A stretch of DNA of 64,000 bases, taken from assembly GCA_902489255.1 (NCBI GenBank), contig CABTZF010000003.1, positions 1-64,000 on the forward strand, written 5' to 3'. Both the position numbers and the translations under genes were made by a program. A model generated the notes under the pieces. It made no database searches, had not been told where the DNA came from, and worked only from the letters and a program-made list of their open reading frames with translations. Origin of the DNA: an uncultured Peptoniphilus sp. Lineage in GTDB: Bacteria > Bacillota > Clostridia > Tissierellales > Peptoniphilaceae. This document shows, piece after piece, positions 8,657 through 16,109 of this stretch. Each line of letters opens with the position of its first letter. Positions within the stretch are counted from its first letter, which is position 1.

Positions 8657-9394
8657 ATGGATAGCATAAAAGAAGCGGCAAAGCTGATTAAAAATTCAAA
8701 AAAGGTAATGGCACTAACAGGCGCGGGAATTTCTACAGATTCAGGAATTCCTGATTTTAGAGGAAAAAACGGATACTATAAAGATATGGATCCGATAAAT
8801 TCTCTATCAAAAGAAAGACTTCTAAAGGAACCTCAAATCTTTTATAAAGAAGGCTACAAAATATTATTGGACTTGAACGACAAAAAACCGAATCAAGGTC
8901 ATATAGCCTTGGCAAAAATGGAAGAAGAGGGATTTATAAAGGGAGTAATAACTCAAAACATAGACAATCTTCACCATAAGGCCGGCAGTAAAATTATTTA
9001 CGAAGTTCATGGAGAAACAAGAGGTATCCATTGCATGACTTGTGGCAGATCATATCCTTTTAAACTCATGCAAGAAAAAGTAGAAGCCGGAGAAATACCG
9101 CCCAAATGCACCTGTGGAGGTATTTTAAGACCTAATGTAATAATGTTTGGAGATATGATGCCCGAAGATTTTTCTAATGCTATAGAAGAAATGCAAAACA
9201 CTCAAACCTTAATAGTTGTCGGCACATCTCTCACAGTTTCACCGGTAAATATGTTGCCTCGGTACGCAGAAAATTTAATAATTATTAATGAAAGCAAAAC
9301 GCCTTATGATACTTATGCAAAATTTGTATTTCATAAAGATTCATCAGAAGTTTTGACAGAAATCTTAAGGGAATTAGAAGGAAATGATTTATAA
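8657..9394 (+). CDS. NAD-dependent protein deacylase, Sir2 family
   Basis: A 245-residue sirtuin that removes acyl groups from lysines using NAD+. Motifs run in order: ALTGAGISTDSGIPDFRG (NAD pocket), TQNIDNLHHKAG, the catalytic His in VHGE, one zinc pair CMTCG, a second zinc pair CTCGG, and VGTSLTVSP. All catalytic and zinc residues are present. GAGGAGG lies before the ATG. Its 3' end overlaps the methyltransferase start by 11 bases, suggesting translational coupling. The gene is often called cobB or srtN, but the acyl preference cannot be read here. Confidence 0.93.
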   Translation: MDSIKEAAKLIKNSKKVMALTGAGISTDSGIPDFRGKNGYYKDMDPINSLSKERLLKEPQIFYKEGYKILLDLNDKKPNQGHIALAKMEEEGFIKGVITQNIDNLHHKAGSKIIYEVHGETRGIHCMTCGRSYPFKLMQEKVEAGEIPPKCTCGGILRPNVIMFGDMMPEDFSNAIEEMQNTQTLIVVGTSLTVSPVNMLPRYAENLIIINESKTPYDTYAKFVFHKDSSEVLTEILRELEGNDL

Positions 9395-10100
9395 AAAATT
9401 TGCAGAAGTTTATGACGAATTAATGTATGATTTTCCTTACGAAAAAATTTCAAATTTTATAAATGAGAGGCTTGAGGGTAAGACGCATACTCTCTTAGAA
9501 ATAGCTTGTGGAACAGGGAACTTTACTAAAATTTTTGCAAAAAAATATGAGGTTAATGCATTTGACATATCGGAAGAAATGCTTGCTATAGCACAAAATA
9601 AGGTAAAAAATGTCTTTTTCTTTAAACAGGATATGAAAAAATTCAAGACCCCTAAAACATATGATGCAATTTTGTCCTTATGTGATTCATATAATTATAT
9701 TCTAAAAGAGGAAGAACTATTTTTATCTTTTGAATGTGTAAAAAGAGCACTAAATCCGGGCGGAATATTTATTTTTGACCTCAACACAAAAGAAAAATTT
9801 GAGAGTATGGAAAATATTTATCTTGATGAAAATGAAGACGTATTTTACACTTGGGAAAATTATTTTGACAGGGGAAAAGAGATTAATCATTATTGTGTTA
9901 ATTTTTTTATTAAAGGGGAAAAAGATACCTACAAAAGATTTTATGAAGAGCATTTAGAAAGGGCATATAGGAGCGATGAAATTATTAAGCTGCTGAAAGA
10001 GGCAGGTTTTAACCGGATAGAAGTTTACAAAGATTATGAAAACATTAATGAAATTGAAGGAGCTAAAAGATTAGTCTTTGTTGCTTATAAAGAACAGTAA
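9384..10100 (+). CDS. Class I SAM-dependent methyltransferase
   Basis: A 238-residue Rossmann-fold methyltransferase. Motif I is LLEIACGTGNFTKIFA (residues about 37-52), an acidic residue in AFDISEEML follows, then QDMKKF and DAILSLCDSYNYI, and a post-motif GGIFIFDLNT. It resembles small-molecule or protein methyltransferases often found in clostridia with no known substrate. It is coupled by overlap to the sirtuin gene; a joint function is unproven. Confidence 0.85.
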   Translation: MIYKKFAEVYDELMYDFPYEKISNFINERLEGKTHTLLEIACGTGNFTKIFAKKYEVNAFDISEEMLAIAQNKVKNVFFFKQDMKKFKTPKTYDAILSLCDSYNYILKEEELFLSFECVKRALNPGGIFIFDLNTKEKFESMENIYLDENEDVFYTWENYFDRGKEINHYCVNFFIKGEKDTYKRFYEEHLERAYRSDEIIKLLKEAGFNRIEVYKDYENINEIEGAKRLVFVAYKEQ

Positions 10101-10180
10101 AGCTATTTTATTTTCTTAAATTTCATGACTTTAGTATGTAGTCTGAAAAATATAAAAAATATAAATATATTGTAAAAAAC

Positions 10181-10209
10181 TTGAAAAAAATTATTTGAGA
10201 TGTTATACT
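10181..10209 (+). promoter_or_regulatory. Promoter of tRNA-Cys
   Basis: TTGAAA at 10181-10186 and TATACT at 10204-10209 are 17 bases apart, with a TG just before the -10 box. The tRNA begins 11 bases later. Confidence 0.7.
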
Positions 10210-10220
10210 TAATAAGTCAT

Positions 10221-10294
10221 GGCGACATAGCCAAGTGGTAAGGCACGGGTCTGCAACACCCTTACCGCCGGTTCAAATCCGGCTGTCGCCTCCA
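10221..10294 (+). tRNA. tRNA-Cys (anticodon GCA)
   Basis: The acceptor stem GGCGACA/TGTCGCC is perfect. The D-arm GCC/GGC, the anticodon stem GGGT/ACCC around CTGCAAC (anticodon GCA) and the T-arm CCGG-TTCAAAT-CCGG all fold. The 3' CCA is encoded at 10292-10294. Confidence 0.97.
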
Positions 10295-10306
10295 TGTCTT
10301 TAATTT

Positions 10307-10370
10307 GCACCTATTATACTTTACGAGGAATGTTTTGAAATATAAACCCTTAAGATAATAGGTGCTTTTT
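10307..10370 (+). terminator. Terminator after tRNA-Cys
   Basis: GCACCTATTAT at 10307-10317 and ATAATAGGTGC at 10355-10365 form an 11-bp perfect stem with a 37-base loop, followed by TTTTT. Confidence 0.7.
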
Positions 10371-10762
10371 AATTATCTCCAACTATACTTAGAATATTTT
10401 CTATATTAGGTCTTTTTTTTTAATTTTATATAGTTACTTAGCTATAACAGTTCATATACTATTACATTTTCATTTAATATATCTTTGAGTAAATAATTTT
10501 TTTTGATTTCAGATATAGGAGAAGTTGATTAAAAAGATGAAATTTATTGCATAAAAAAATTTTTTAAAGAGCTATAACAATTCAGTTCACTTCAAAAATC
10601 CTATTATAAAAATCTTAAAATCACTTTAAAAATAATTAAAAGAAAGATTATAATTCTATATTTAATAACGATACTTTTTATGTCTTAATATGTACTATGG
10701 TCATTGGTAAATTACCATTAGCATAAAGTAAGGGTAGATTTTTTTAAACTCATAATTTTATA
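10371..10762. other. AT-rich intergenic stretch with no recognised content
   Basis: No open frame with a ribosome site, RNA gene or convincing hairpin was seen. The phrase GCTATAACA-TTCA occurs twice, near 10441 and 10570, in otherwise unrelated AT-rich sequence. It may be decayed DNA. Confidence 0.4.
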
Positions 10763-10802
10763 AAAAAAATATCTGTCGGAAATTTTGACCTCCAACAGAT
10801 AT
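10763..10802 (-). terminator. Terminator of trpP
   Basis: On the minus strand, ATCTGTTGG and CCGACAGAT form a 9-bp stem (one G-U pair) around a 12-base loop, followed by ATTTTTTTTA. It sits just past the trpP stop codon. Confidence 0.85.
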
Positions 10803-10824
10803 TAAGAGTTTGACTTAAAAGATC

Positions 10825-11373
10825 TTATCTTGTTTTTTTCAATATATTAATTAATTTAATCATCAAAGTTCCAAAAACAGCACTTGCACAAGCTGTTGGG
10901 AAGACAACAGCTATAAGCATAGGAATTAGCCCCCCTTGAAATATTTGTATTACTTCTTGCAAGCCCAAAAGTTTTCCCATTATTATACAAACTGTTAAAA
11001 ATATGGAACCGGAAAACATGGTTGCTACGAAAAATAAGATGCCATATTGATATAACTTAACTTCGCCTTTTCTTTGCATAGTTCTTAGTAAAATTCCAAA
11101 AAATACAGTAGTTAAAGCCTTATCAACTAAATTTGGAATTTGACCGGCAGGAAAGCCTGTTGTCATTGCAGTCATTATACCTGCTACAGCTCCAATTACT
11201 GCCATTTCTTTATTGGTATTTGTTAAAGTAAGGGAAACAAACATACATACCAGCATAAAATCCGGTTTAATTCCTGCAGACGGAATAATTGTGTGTAAAA
11301 CTGTTCCCAAAGCCATAAGAATTGCACTTGTTACCAATACTCTTGTTGTTGAATTATTTTCTCTTGTCATCAT
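10825..11373 (-). CDS. trpP: Tryptophan transporter TrpP
   Basis: A 182-residue hydrophobic protein matching the TrpP family of tryptophan transporters. It shows LHTIIPSAGIKPDFMLVCMF, an early motif LGTVLHTIIP, and the helix-turn TTGFPAGQIPNLVDKALTT, which lines up with TTTFPGGFLPNIIDKPVTA of Bacillus TrpP. I count about five or six membrane segments. An AGGAG site precedes two candidate ATGs one codon apart. A Trp-specifier T-box upstream supports the substrate independently of homology. Confidence 0.9.
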   Translation of the reverse strand: MMTRENNSTTRVLVTSAILMALGTVLHTIIPSAGIKPDFMLVCMFVSLTLTNTNKEMAVIGAVAGIMTAMTTGFPAGQIPNLVDKALTTVFFGILLRTMQRKGEVKLYQYGILFFVATMFSGSIFLTVCIIMGKLLGLQEVIQIFQGGLIPMLIAVVFPTACASAVFGTLMIKLINILKKTR

Positions 11374-11434
11374 AATTTTCTCCTATCATTAAATAAATTT
11401 AGTAAAAAATTGATTTAAGATTTGTGGAAGCTAA

Positions 11435-11680
11435 TAAAAAAACCATTTACCCCTAAACAAAGGAGCAAATGGAAAATTCACGGTGCCATCCTATTTCTAT
11501 AAAAATATAGATCTCTTTCAGATACTTACATATCCTATCTCTATAACGGGAGAAAACCGTCTTGGCTACTATAATTCGCCTTGCACTCATAGACCCATTC
11601 ACAAAAAGCTTCATAACAATTCTCACCAACCATTGTCTCTCTAAAAATCAACTTAAAGCTACTACTTTCTAATCAACATT
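11435..11680 (-). ncRNA. T-box leader with tryptophan specifier
   Basis: On the minus strand, the antiterminator core AGGATGGCACCGTG at 11492-11479 matches the T-box consensus AGGGTGGNACCGCG. It is followed by a terminator at 11472-11435 whose arms CCATTTGCTCC and GGGGTAAATGG pair ahead of seven T residues. Upstream are the stem I features AGAGAGA, GGTTGGTGAGAA and TATGAAGC. The specifier bulge reads GAA-TGG-GTC, giving TGG (Trp) at 11597-11595. Uncharged tRNA-Trp would therefore turn on trpP. Confidence 0.9.
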
Positions 11681-11693
11681 TTTACTTGTTTAT

Positions 11694-11721
11694 ATTTTAC
11701 TCTATATTTAAAAAAAGTCAA
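11694..11721 (-). promoter_or_regulatory. Promoter of the trpP T-box transcript
   Basis: On the minus strand, TTGACT (11721-11716) and TAAAAT (11699-11694) are 16 bases apart. Transcription would start roughly 10 bases before the T-box element. Confidence 0.7.
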
Positions 11722-11908
11722 GAAAAATTTAAAAATTTTTTAGTGGATTCATTTTAGATATCTTTCTGGCAATTATATTTTTTTGTTTTTATAAGTTATT
11801 AATTTATAATCACTTTTAAATGAAATTAGCAAATTAAAATTTTTCCATAATTTATTATTCTTTTAGAATTATTACAATTAGAAAATTAATTAGTTTTTGG
11901 TCATAAAA

Positions 11909-11937
11909 TTGACTTTTACGCGTAAAATCTTTATAAT
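11909..11937 (+). promoter_or_regulatory. alaS promoter containing a perfect 14-bp palindrome
   Basis: TTGACT (11909-11914) and TATAAT (11932-11937) are 17 bases apart. Between them, TTTTACGCGTAAAA at 11914-11927 is a perfect inverted repeat that shares its first T with the -35 box. A regulator bound there would block RNA polymerase. No candidate regulator is identified. Confidence 0.7.
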
Positions 11938-11956
11938 TATTTATAATTTAGATAGT

Positions 11957-11978
11957 TACTCCTAGGTGGAGTTTTTTA
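11957..11978 (+). terminator. Small hairpin with T-run in the alaS leader, possible attenuator
   Basis: ACTCC and GGAGT pair around TAGGT and are followed by TTTTTT, just before the alaS ribosome site. The stem is only 5 bp, so it is a weak terminator at best. It lies within the predicted 5' leader, not after a gene. Confidence 0.4.
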
Positions 11979-11991
11979 TATGAGGTGTCAA

Positions 11992-14604
11992 ATGAAAAGA
12001 TTAGGATTGCATGAAATTAGAAAAGAATTCCTTAGTTTTTTTGAAAAGAAAGGTCATAAAGTTTTACCAAGCTTTTCACTAATTCCAAAGAATGATAAAT
12101 CACTTTTATTAATAGGAGCAGGAATGGCTCCGATGAAGAAATTTTTTACGGGGGAAGCGACTCCTCCTGCCAAACGTGTCACTACTTGCCAAAAATGTAT
12201 AAGAACCGGCGATATTGATAATGTGGGTAAGACTGATAGGCATGCTACATTTTTTGAAATGCTCGGGAATTTTTCTTTTGGAGATTATTTCAAAAAGGAA
12301 GCCATACCTTGGGCTTATGAATTTTTAACTGAAAATTTAGAAATTGATAAGGATGACCTATGGGTTACTATTTATTATAATGATGACGAAGCTTTTAATA
12401 TTTGGAAAAATGATATAGGAATTGCCGAAGAAAGAATTATAAGATTGGGCAAGGAAGATAATTTTTGGGAGTTGGAAGTCGGCCCTTCAGGTCCATGTAC
12501 TGAAATATATGTAGATAGGGGACTTTCTTACGGTTCAGAAGATGAAAGGCCCGGTGGAGAAGGTGACAGATTTATAGAAGTTTGGAATCTTGTTTTCACT
12601 CAATTTGACAAAGATGAAAGAGGAAATTATACTCCACTTTCTCATCCTAATATTGATACCGGTATGGGTCTTGAAAGAATTGCAACAGTTTTGCAAGGGA
12701 CCAATAACATTTTTGAAGTTGATGCAATTACAGAAATAATAAAAGAAATAGAAAAAATCTCAGCTTATAAATATGGAACCGATAAAAAATTAGATGCCTC
12801 AACAAGAGTTATAACAGACCATATCAGAGCAATTACTTTTTTAGTTGGGGATACAGTTCGCCCATCTAATGAAGGAAGAGGATATGTTTTACGTCGTTTG
12901 ATTAGACGCGCGGCTCGTCATGGAAGATTATTGGGAATAAAAAAAGCTTTTCTATATGAACTTTGTGACTTTATCATTAAATCTTGGGGACCTTTCTATA
13001 AAGAACTTAGTGAAAACAGTCAAAAGATTAAAGAAGTTATCATCGGAGAAGAAGAAAAGTTCCAAGCAACTATTGAAGCCGGAATGGATATTTTGGATTC
13101 CTTAATTGAAAAACTTGAAGCTAATAATGAAAAAACCTTAAGTGGAAAAGATGCTTTTAAATTATATGACACCTACGGATTTCCACCTGATTTAACCGGA
13201 GAAATTTTGGCTGAAAAAGGTTATAAAATTGATATGGACGGTTTTAATGAATATATGGACAGGCAAAGAGAAAGAGCAAGAAATGCTCGTGTGGATTCTA
13301 ATATTGGCTGGAATTCTCACACTGACGAAAGTGTTTTTGAAGGGTTGAAAAATGAATTTGTCGGCTATGACCAAAATGAATGTCAGGCAAATATAATTGG
13401 TATATATAAAAATTATAGGGAAGTGGCCGGTGCAGATTTAGATGAAAAAGTCTTTGTAGTATTAGACAAAACTCCTTTTTATGGTGAATCAGGCGGTCAA
13501 GTCGGAGATACCGGTTATATTATAGGAGATAAATTCAAATTAAAAGTGCTTGATACTAAAAAAACAAGGGAAGGCTTACATCTTCATATTGTAGAAGTCC
13601 AAGAAGGAAAGCTTGTTAAGGATTCTGTTTTTGCAAAAATTGACATCAAGAGAAGAAACAATATTAGAAGAAATCACTCCGTAACTCATCTTCTACACAA
13701 GGCATTAAAAGAAGTTTTAGGGGAACATGTAAATCAAGCTGGTTCATTAGTTGAAGCTGAAAGAATGAGATTTGATTTTACCCACTATGAAGCAATATCT
13801 CAAGAAGACTTAAAGAAAATTGAAAATAAGGTAAATGAAAAAATATTTGAAGCCTTAACGGTTACTACAACACTTACAAATCCTTCTCATGCGGCAGAAC
13901 TTGGAGCAATAGGTTTATTTGAAGAAAAATATGGAGATATAGTAAGAGTCCTTTCAATGGGCGATTATTCAATAGAATTATGTGGAGGCACTCATGTAAG
14001 TAATACTTCTGAGATATCTATGTTTAAAATTTTATCTGAAAGCGGAGTATCAAGTGGAGTAAGAAGAATAGAAGGTCTTACAGGTCCGGCTGTTTATAAA
14101 ATGCTTAATAATACTTTGGATTTAAGAGATGAAGTTGCAAGAGAATTAAAGGCAAATAAAAATGACATTATAACAAAACTATCTGCAAACATTGATGAAG
14201 TGAAGAAATTAAACAAAGAAATTGAGGACTTGAGGCATAGGTCTGAAAAAGACGAACTGTCAAAAATTTTAGACCAAGTTAAGGAAAAGGGAGAAATAAA
14301 GTATTTATCCTATAAATTTAAAGATAAAGATATTAATGCTCTTAGAGATATGGCTGATATGGTTAGAAATAAATTAGATTCTATAGTAGTTTTATTTGCT
14401 AATGAAAATGATGGAAAGTTAAACTTTGTCTGCGCTTTGTCAAAAGATTTAGTAAGTAAAAACTATTCTGCCGGAAAGATAATAAAAGAAGTTGCTAAAA
14501 TTGCCGGAGGCGGCGGAGGAGGAAGGGCCGATATGGCTACTGCCGGAGGAAAAGATTTAACAAAAGTTGATGAGGCCCTAAATGCATTGAAATCACTAAT
14601 ATAA
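11992..14604 (+). CDS. alaS: Alanyl-tRNA synthetase
   Basis: AlaRS charges tRNA-Ala and edits mischarged Ser and Gly. The start at 11992 (MKRLGLHEIRKEFLSFF) is chosen because GAGGTG lies 5 bases upstream; an in-frame ATG at 11980 falls before that site. The catalytic domain shows AGMAPMKKFFTG and TCQKCIRTGDIDNVG. The editing-domain zinc motifs are HSVTHLLHKAL and CGGTHVSNT. The C-Ala domain ends with the GGGGGGRADMATAGGKD glycine-rich motif. Length is 870 residues, as expected. It heads the block that continues with ireB, ruvX and DUF1292, as in Bacillus. Confidence 0.97.
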   Translation: MKRLGLHEIRKEFLSFFEKKGHKVLPSFSLIPKNDKSLLLIGAGMAPMKKFFTGEATPPAKRVTTCQKCIRTGDIDNVGKTDRHATFFEMLGNFSFGDYFKKEAIPWAYEFLTENLEIDKDDLWVTIYYNDDEAFNIWKNDIGIAEERIIRLGKEDNFWELEVGPSGPCTEIYVDRGLSYGSEDERPGGEGDRFIEVWNLVFTQFDKDERGNYTPLSHPNIDTGMGLERIATVLQGTNNIFEVDAITEIIKEIEKISAYKYGTDKKLDASTRVITDHIRAITFLVGDTVRPSNEGRGYVLRRLIRRAARHGRLLGIKKAFLYELCDFIIKSWGPFYKELSENSQKIKEVIIGEEEKFQATIEAGMDILDSLIEKLEANNEKTLSGKDAFKLYDTYGFPPDLTGEILAEKGYKIDMDGFNEYMDRQRERARNARVDSNIGWNSHTDESVFEGLKNEFVGYDQNECQANIIGIYKNYREVAGADLDEKVFVVLDKTPFYGESGGQVGDTGYIIGDKFKLKVLDTKKTREGLHLHIVEVQEGKLVKDSVFAKIDIKRRNNIRRNHSVTHLLHKALKEVLGEHVNQAGSLVEAERMRFDFTHYEAISQEDLKKIENKVNEKIFEALTVTTTLTNPSHAAELGAIGLFEEKYGDIVRVLSMGDYSIELCGGTHVSNTSEISMFKILSESGVSSGVRRIEGLTGPAVYKMLNNTLDLRDEVARELKANKNDIITKLSANIDEVKKLNKEIEDLRHRSEKDELSKILDQVKEKGEIKYLSYKFKDKDINALRDMADMVRNKLDSIVVLFANENDGKLNFVCALSKDLVSKNYSAGKIIKEVAKIAGGGGGGRADMATAGGKDLTKVDEALNALKSLI

Positions 14605-14649
14605 TATACATTTTATTTTATTTATGGTATAATTTGCTTGGAGGTAGTT

Positions 14650-14907
14650 ATGGATCAAAAAAATAGCAATACTCAAGTATTTGAAAAACAACAACTTGAA
14701 AGATCAAGAATTAAGGAAGTTTTGAAGTTAGTGTATAATGCTTTGGAAGAAAAAGGTTATAACCCTGTTGATCAAATTATTGGATATATATTGTCAGGAG
14801 ATCCTACGTATATTACAAGCCATGACAATGCAAGATCCATAATTCAAGACATAGAACGTGATGAACTTTTACAGGAAATGTTAAAAGTTTATTTAGAAAA
14901 AATATGA
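14650..14907 (+). CDS. ireB: IreB family regulatory protein (DUF965)
   Basis: An 85-residue protein starting MDQKNSNTQVFEKQQLERSRIKEVL. The GGAGG at 14640 sets the ATG at 14650 rather than the TTG at 14638. The core VYNALEEKGYNPVDQIIGYILSGDPTYITSHDNAR is the IreB signature. In Enterococcus, IreB is phosphorylated by the kinase IreK and influences cephalosporin resistance. A TATAAT at 14628-14633 preceded by TGG suggests its own extended -10 promoter between alaS and ireB. Confidence 0.92.
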   Translation: MDQKNSNTQVFEKQQLERSRIKEVLKLVYNALEEKGYNPVDQIIGYILSGDPTYITSHDNARSIIQDIERDELLQEMLKVYLEKI

Positions 14908-14930
14908 GATGGAATTTCCATCTCATATTT
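14900..14930 (+). terminator. Perfect 15-bp inverted repeat overlapping the ireB stop
   Basis: AAATATGAGATGGAA (14900-14914) and TTCCATCTCATATTT (14916-14930) are exact reverse complements around one central T. The ireB stop codon lies inside the left arm. The T-run is poor, so it may be a weak terminator, an RNA-stability hairpin or a processing site in the ireB-ruvX message. Confidence 0.55.
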
Positions 14931-14965
14931 ACATATTTATTATGTACCTATAAGGTTGTGATTTA

Positions 14966-15385
14966 ATGAATAGAGTTTTAGGCTTAGATATTGGAGAGAG
15001 GTGGATAGGGGTAGCAATTAGTGACGAAACATTCACTATTGCCACTCCTTTAGTTACCATCGAAAGAACGTCTAATAAAACGGCTTATAACGAAATCAAT
15101 AAATTATTAGAGAAGTATCAGGTAAAAAAAGTAGTGGTAGGTCTTCCAAAGAATATGAATAATACACTTGGCCCAACAAGTGATATGGTTATTAAATTTG
15201 CTGAAAAATTAAAAAATAAATTCAGGTTAGAACTTATTTATGTAGATGAAAGAATGACCACACTCATGGCAACGGATGTATTAAAGGAAGCTTCAGTAAG
15301 AAGAGAAAATAGAAAAAAATATGTTGATAAATTAGCAGCTGCTTTTATTTTAAAAACATATATGGACTCTGTCTTTAGGGGGTAA
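14966..15385 (+). CDS. ruvX: Holliday-junction resolvase-like YqgF/RuvX
   Basis: A 139-residue RNase H-like nuclease of the YqgF family (16S rRNA 5' processing or Holliday-junction resolution). It shows the N-terminal GLDIGERWIGVAISDE, the VVGLPKNMNNTLGPTSD loop, and the acidic DERMTT followed by RRENRKKYVDKLAAAFIL. The catalytic acids at the first strand (D), DER and the final KLAA helix are in place. Its position after ireB is the conserved Firmicute order. Confidence 0.93.
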   Translation: MNRVLGLDIGERWIGVAISDETFTIATPLVTIERTSNKTAYNEINKLLEKYQVKKVVVGLPKNMNNTLGPTSDMVIKFAEKLKNKFRLELIYVDERMTTLMATDVLKEASVRRENRKKYVDKLAAAFILKTYMDSVFRG

Positions 15386-15387
15386 CA

Positions 15388-15633
15388 ATGGAAAAGACAA
15401 TATTTTATGATGAAAATGGTAGGGCTTGTGAATTTATTATAGATGCTAAATTTTCTATAGAAAATACTGACTATGTTGCTATGCATCCCGCTGAAGATGA
15501 AGAATCATATACCTACATTTTAAAAGTTGTAACTGAAAAAAATGGTGAAGAAGCTCTTAAGGGAATAGATGATGATGAGTTGGAAGAAGCGTCAAAAGCT
15601 TATGAAGAGCTACTAAATGAAAAATTACAATAG
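15388..15633 (+). CDS. DUF1292 family protein (YrzB-like)
   Basis: An 81-residue acidic protein: an N-terminal beta domain FYDENGRACEFIIDAKFSIENTDYVAMHP, then YILKVV and a Glu-rich helix ending EELLNEKLQ. DUF1292 proteins have no established biochemical role. The place immediately after ruvX matches yrzB in Bacillus. It is two bases after ruvX, and the fur-like gene follows 8 bases later. Confidence 0.9.
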   Translation: MEKTIFYDENGRACEFIIDAKFSIENTDYVAMHPAEDEESYTYILKVVTEKNGEEALKGIDDDELEEASKAYEELLNEKLQ

Positions 15634-15641
15634 GTGATGTT

Positions 15642-16109
15642 ATGGAAGTGAATATTATAAAAGTTAAAGATATTTTAAAGGCAAGTGGATATAAGTATAC
15701 ATGGCAAAGAGATAAAGTTTTCACGGTTTTTGCTGATCATGTAAAAGATCATCTGACAACTGAAGAAGTGTATAATATAATTTCAAAAGATTATCCGGAA
15801 ATAGGAATTGCAACTGTATACAGGACCCTGCAATTATTTCATAAACTTGGCATTTTAGATCAGATTATATTTGAAGATAATATTGTAAGATATGAACTCA
15901 GGCTCCCAACCACAGGTCATAGGCATCATCATCTTATTTGCTTAAATTGTGGGAAAATCATTGAAGTAAATGTAGATAAATTAGAAGCAATTGAAGAAGA
16001 AATTACAACAAAATACAAATTTAAAATTAAAGACCACTCTCTAAAATTTATAGGTTATTGCGAAGACTGCCAAAAGAAATTAGGAGATGTAGATGAAAAA
16101 CAGCAATAA
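15642..16109 (+). CDS. Fur-family metal-dependent repressor
   Basis: A 155-residue winged-helix repressor. The DNA-binding helix is in EIGIATVYRTLQLFHKLGIL (residues about 54-73). The metal site TGHRHHHLICLNCGK supplies histidines and the first CxxC; the second CxxC is CEDC near residue 142. Both structural-zinc pairs are intact. Whether it senses Fe, Zn, Mn or peroxide cannot be told. It overlaps the RNase J start by 17 bases, so the two are coupled, which is unusual company for a Fur protein. Confidence 0.9.
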   Translation: MEVNIIKVKDILKASGYKYTWQRDKVFTVFADHVKDHLTTEEVYNIISKDYPEIGIATVYRTLQLFHKLGILDQIIFEDNIVRYELRLPTTGHRHHHLICLNCGKIIEVNVDKLEAIEEEITTKYKFKIKDHSLKFIGYCEDCQKKLGDVDEKQQ

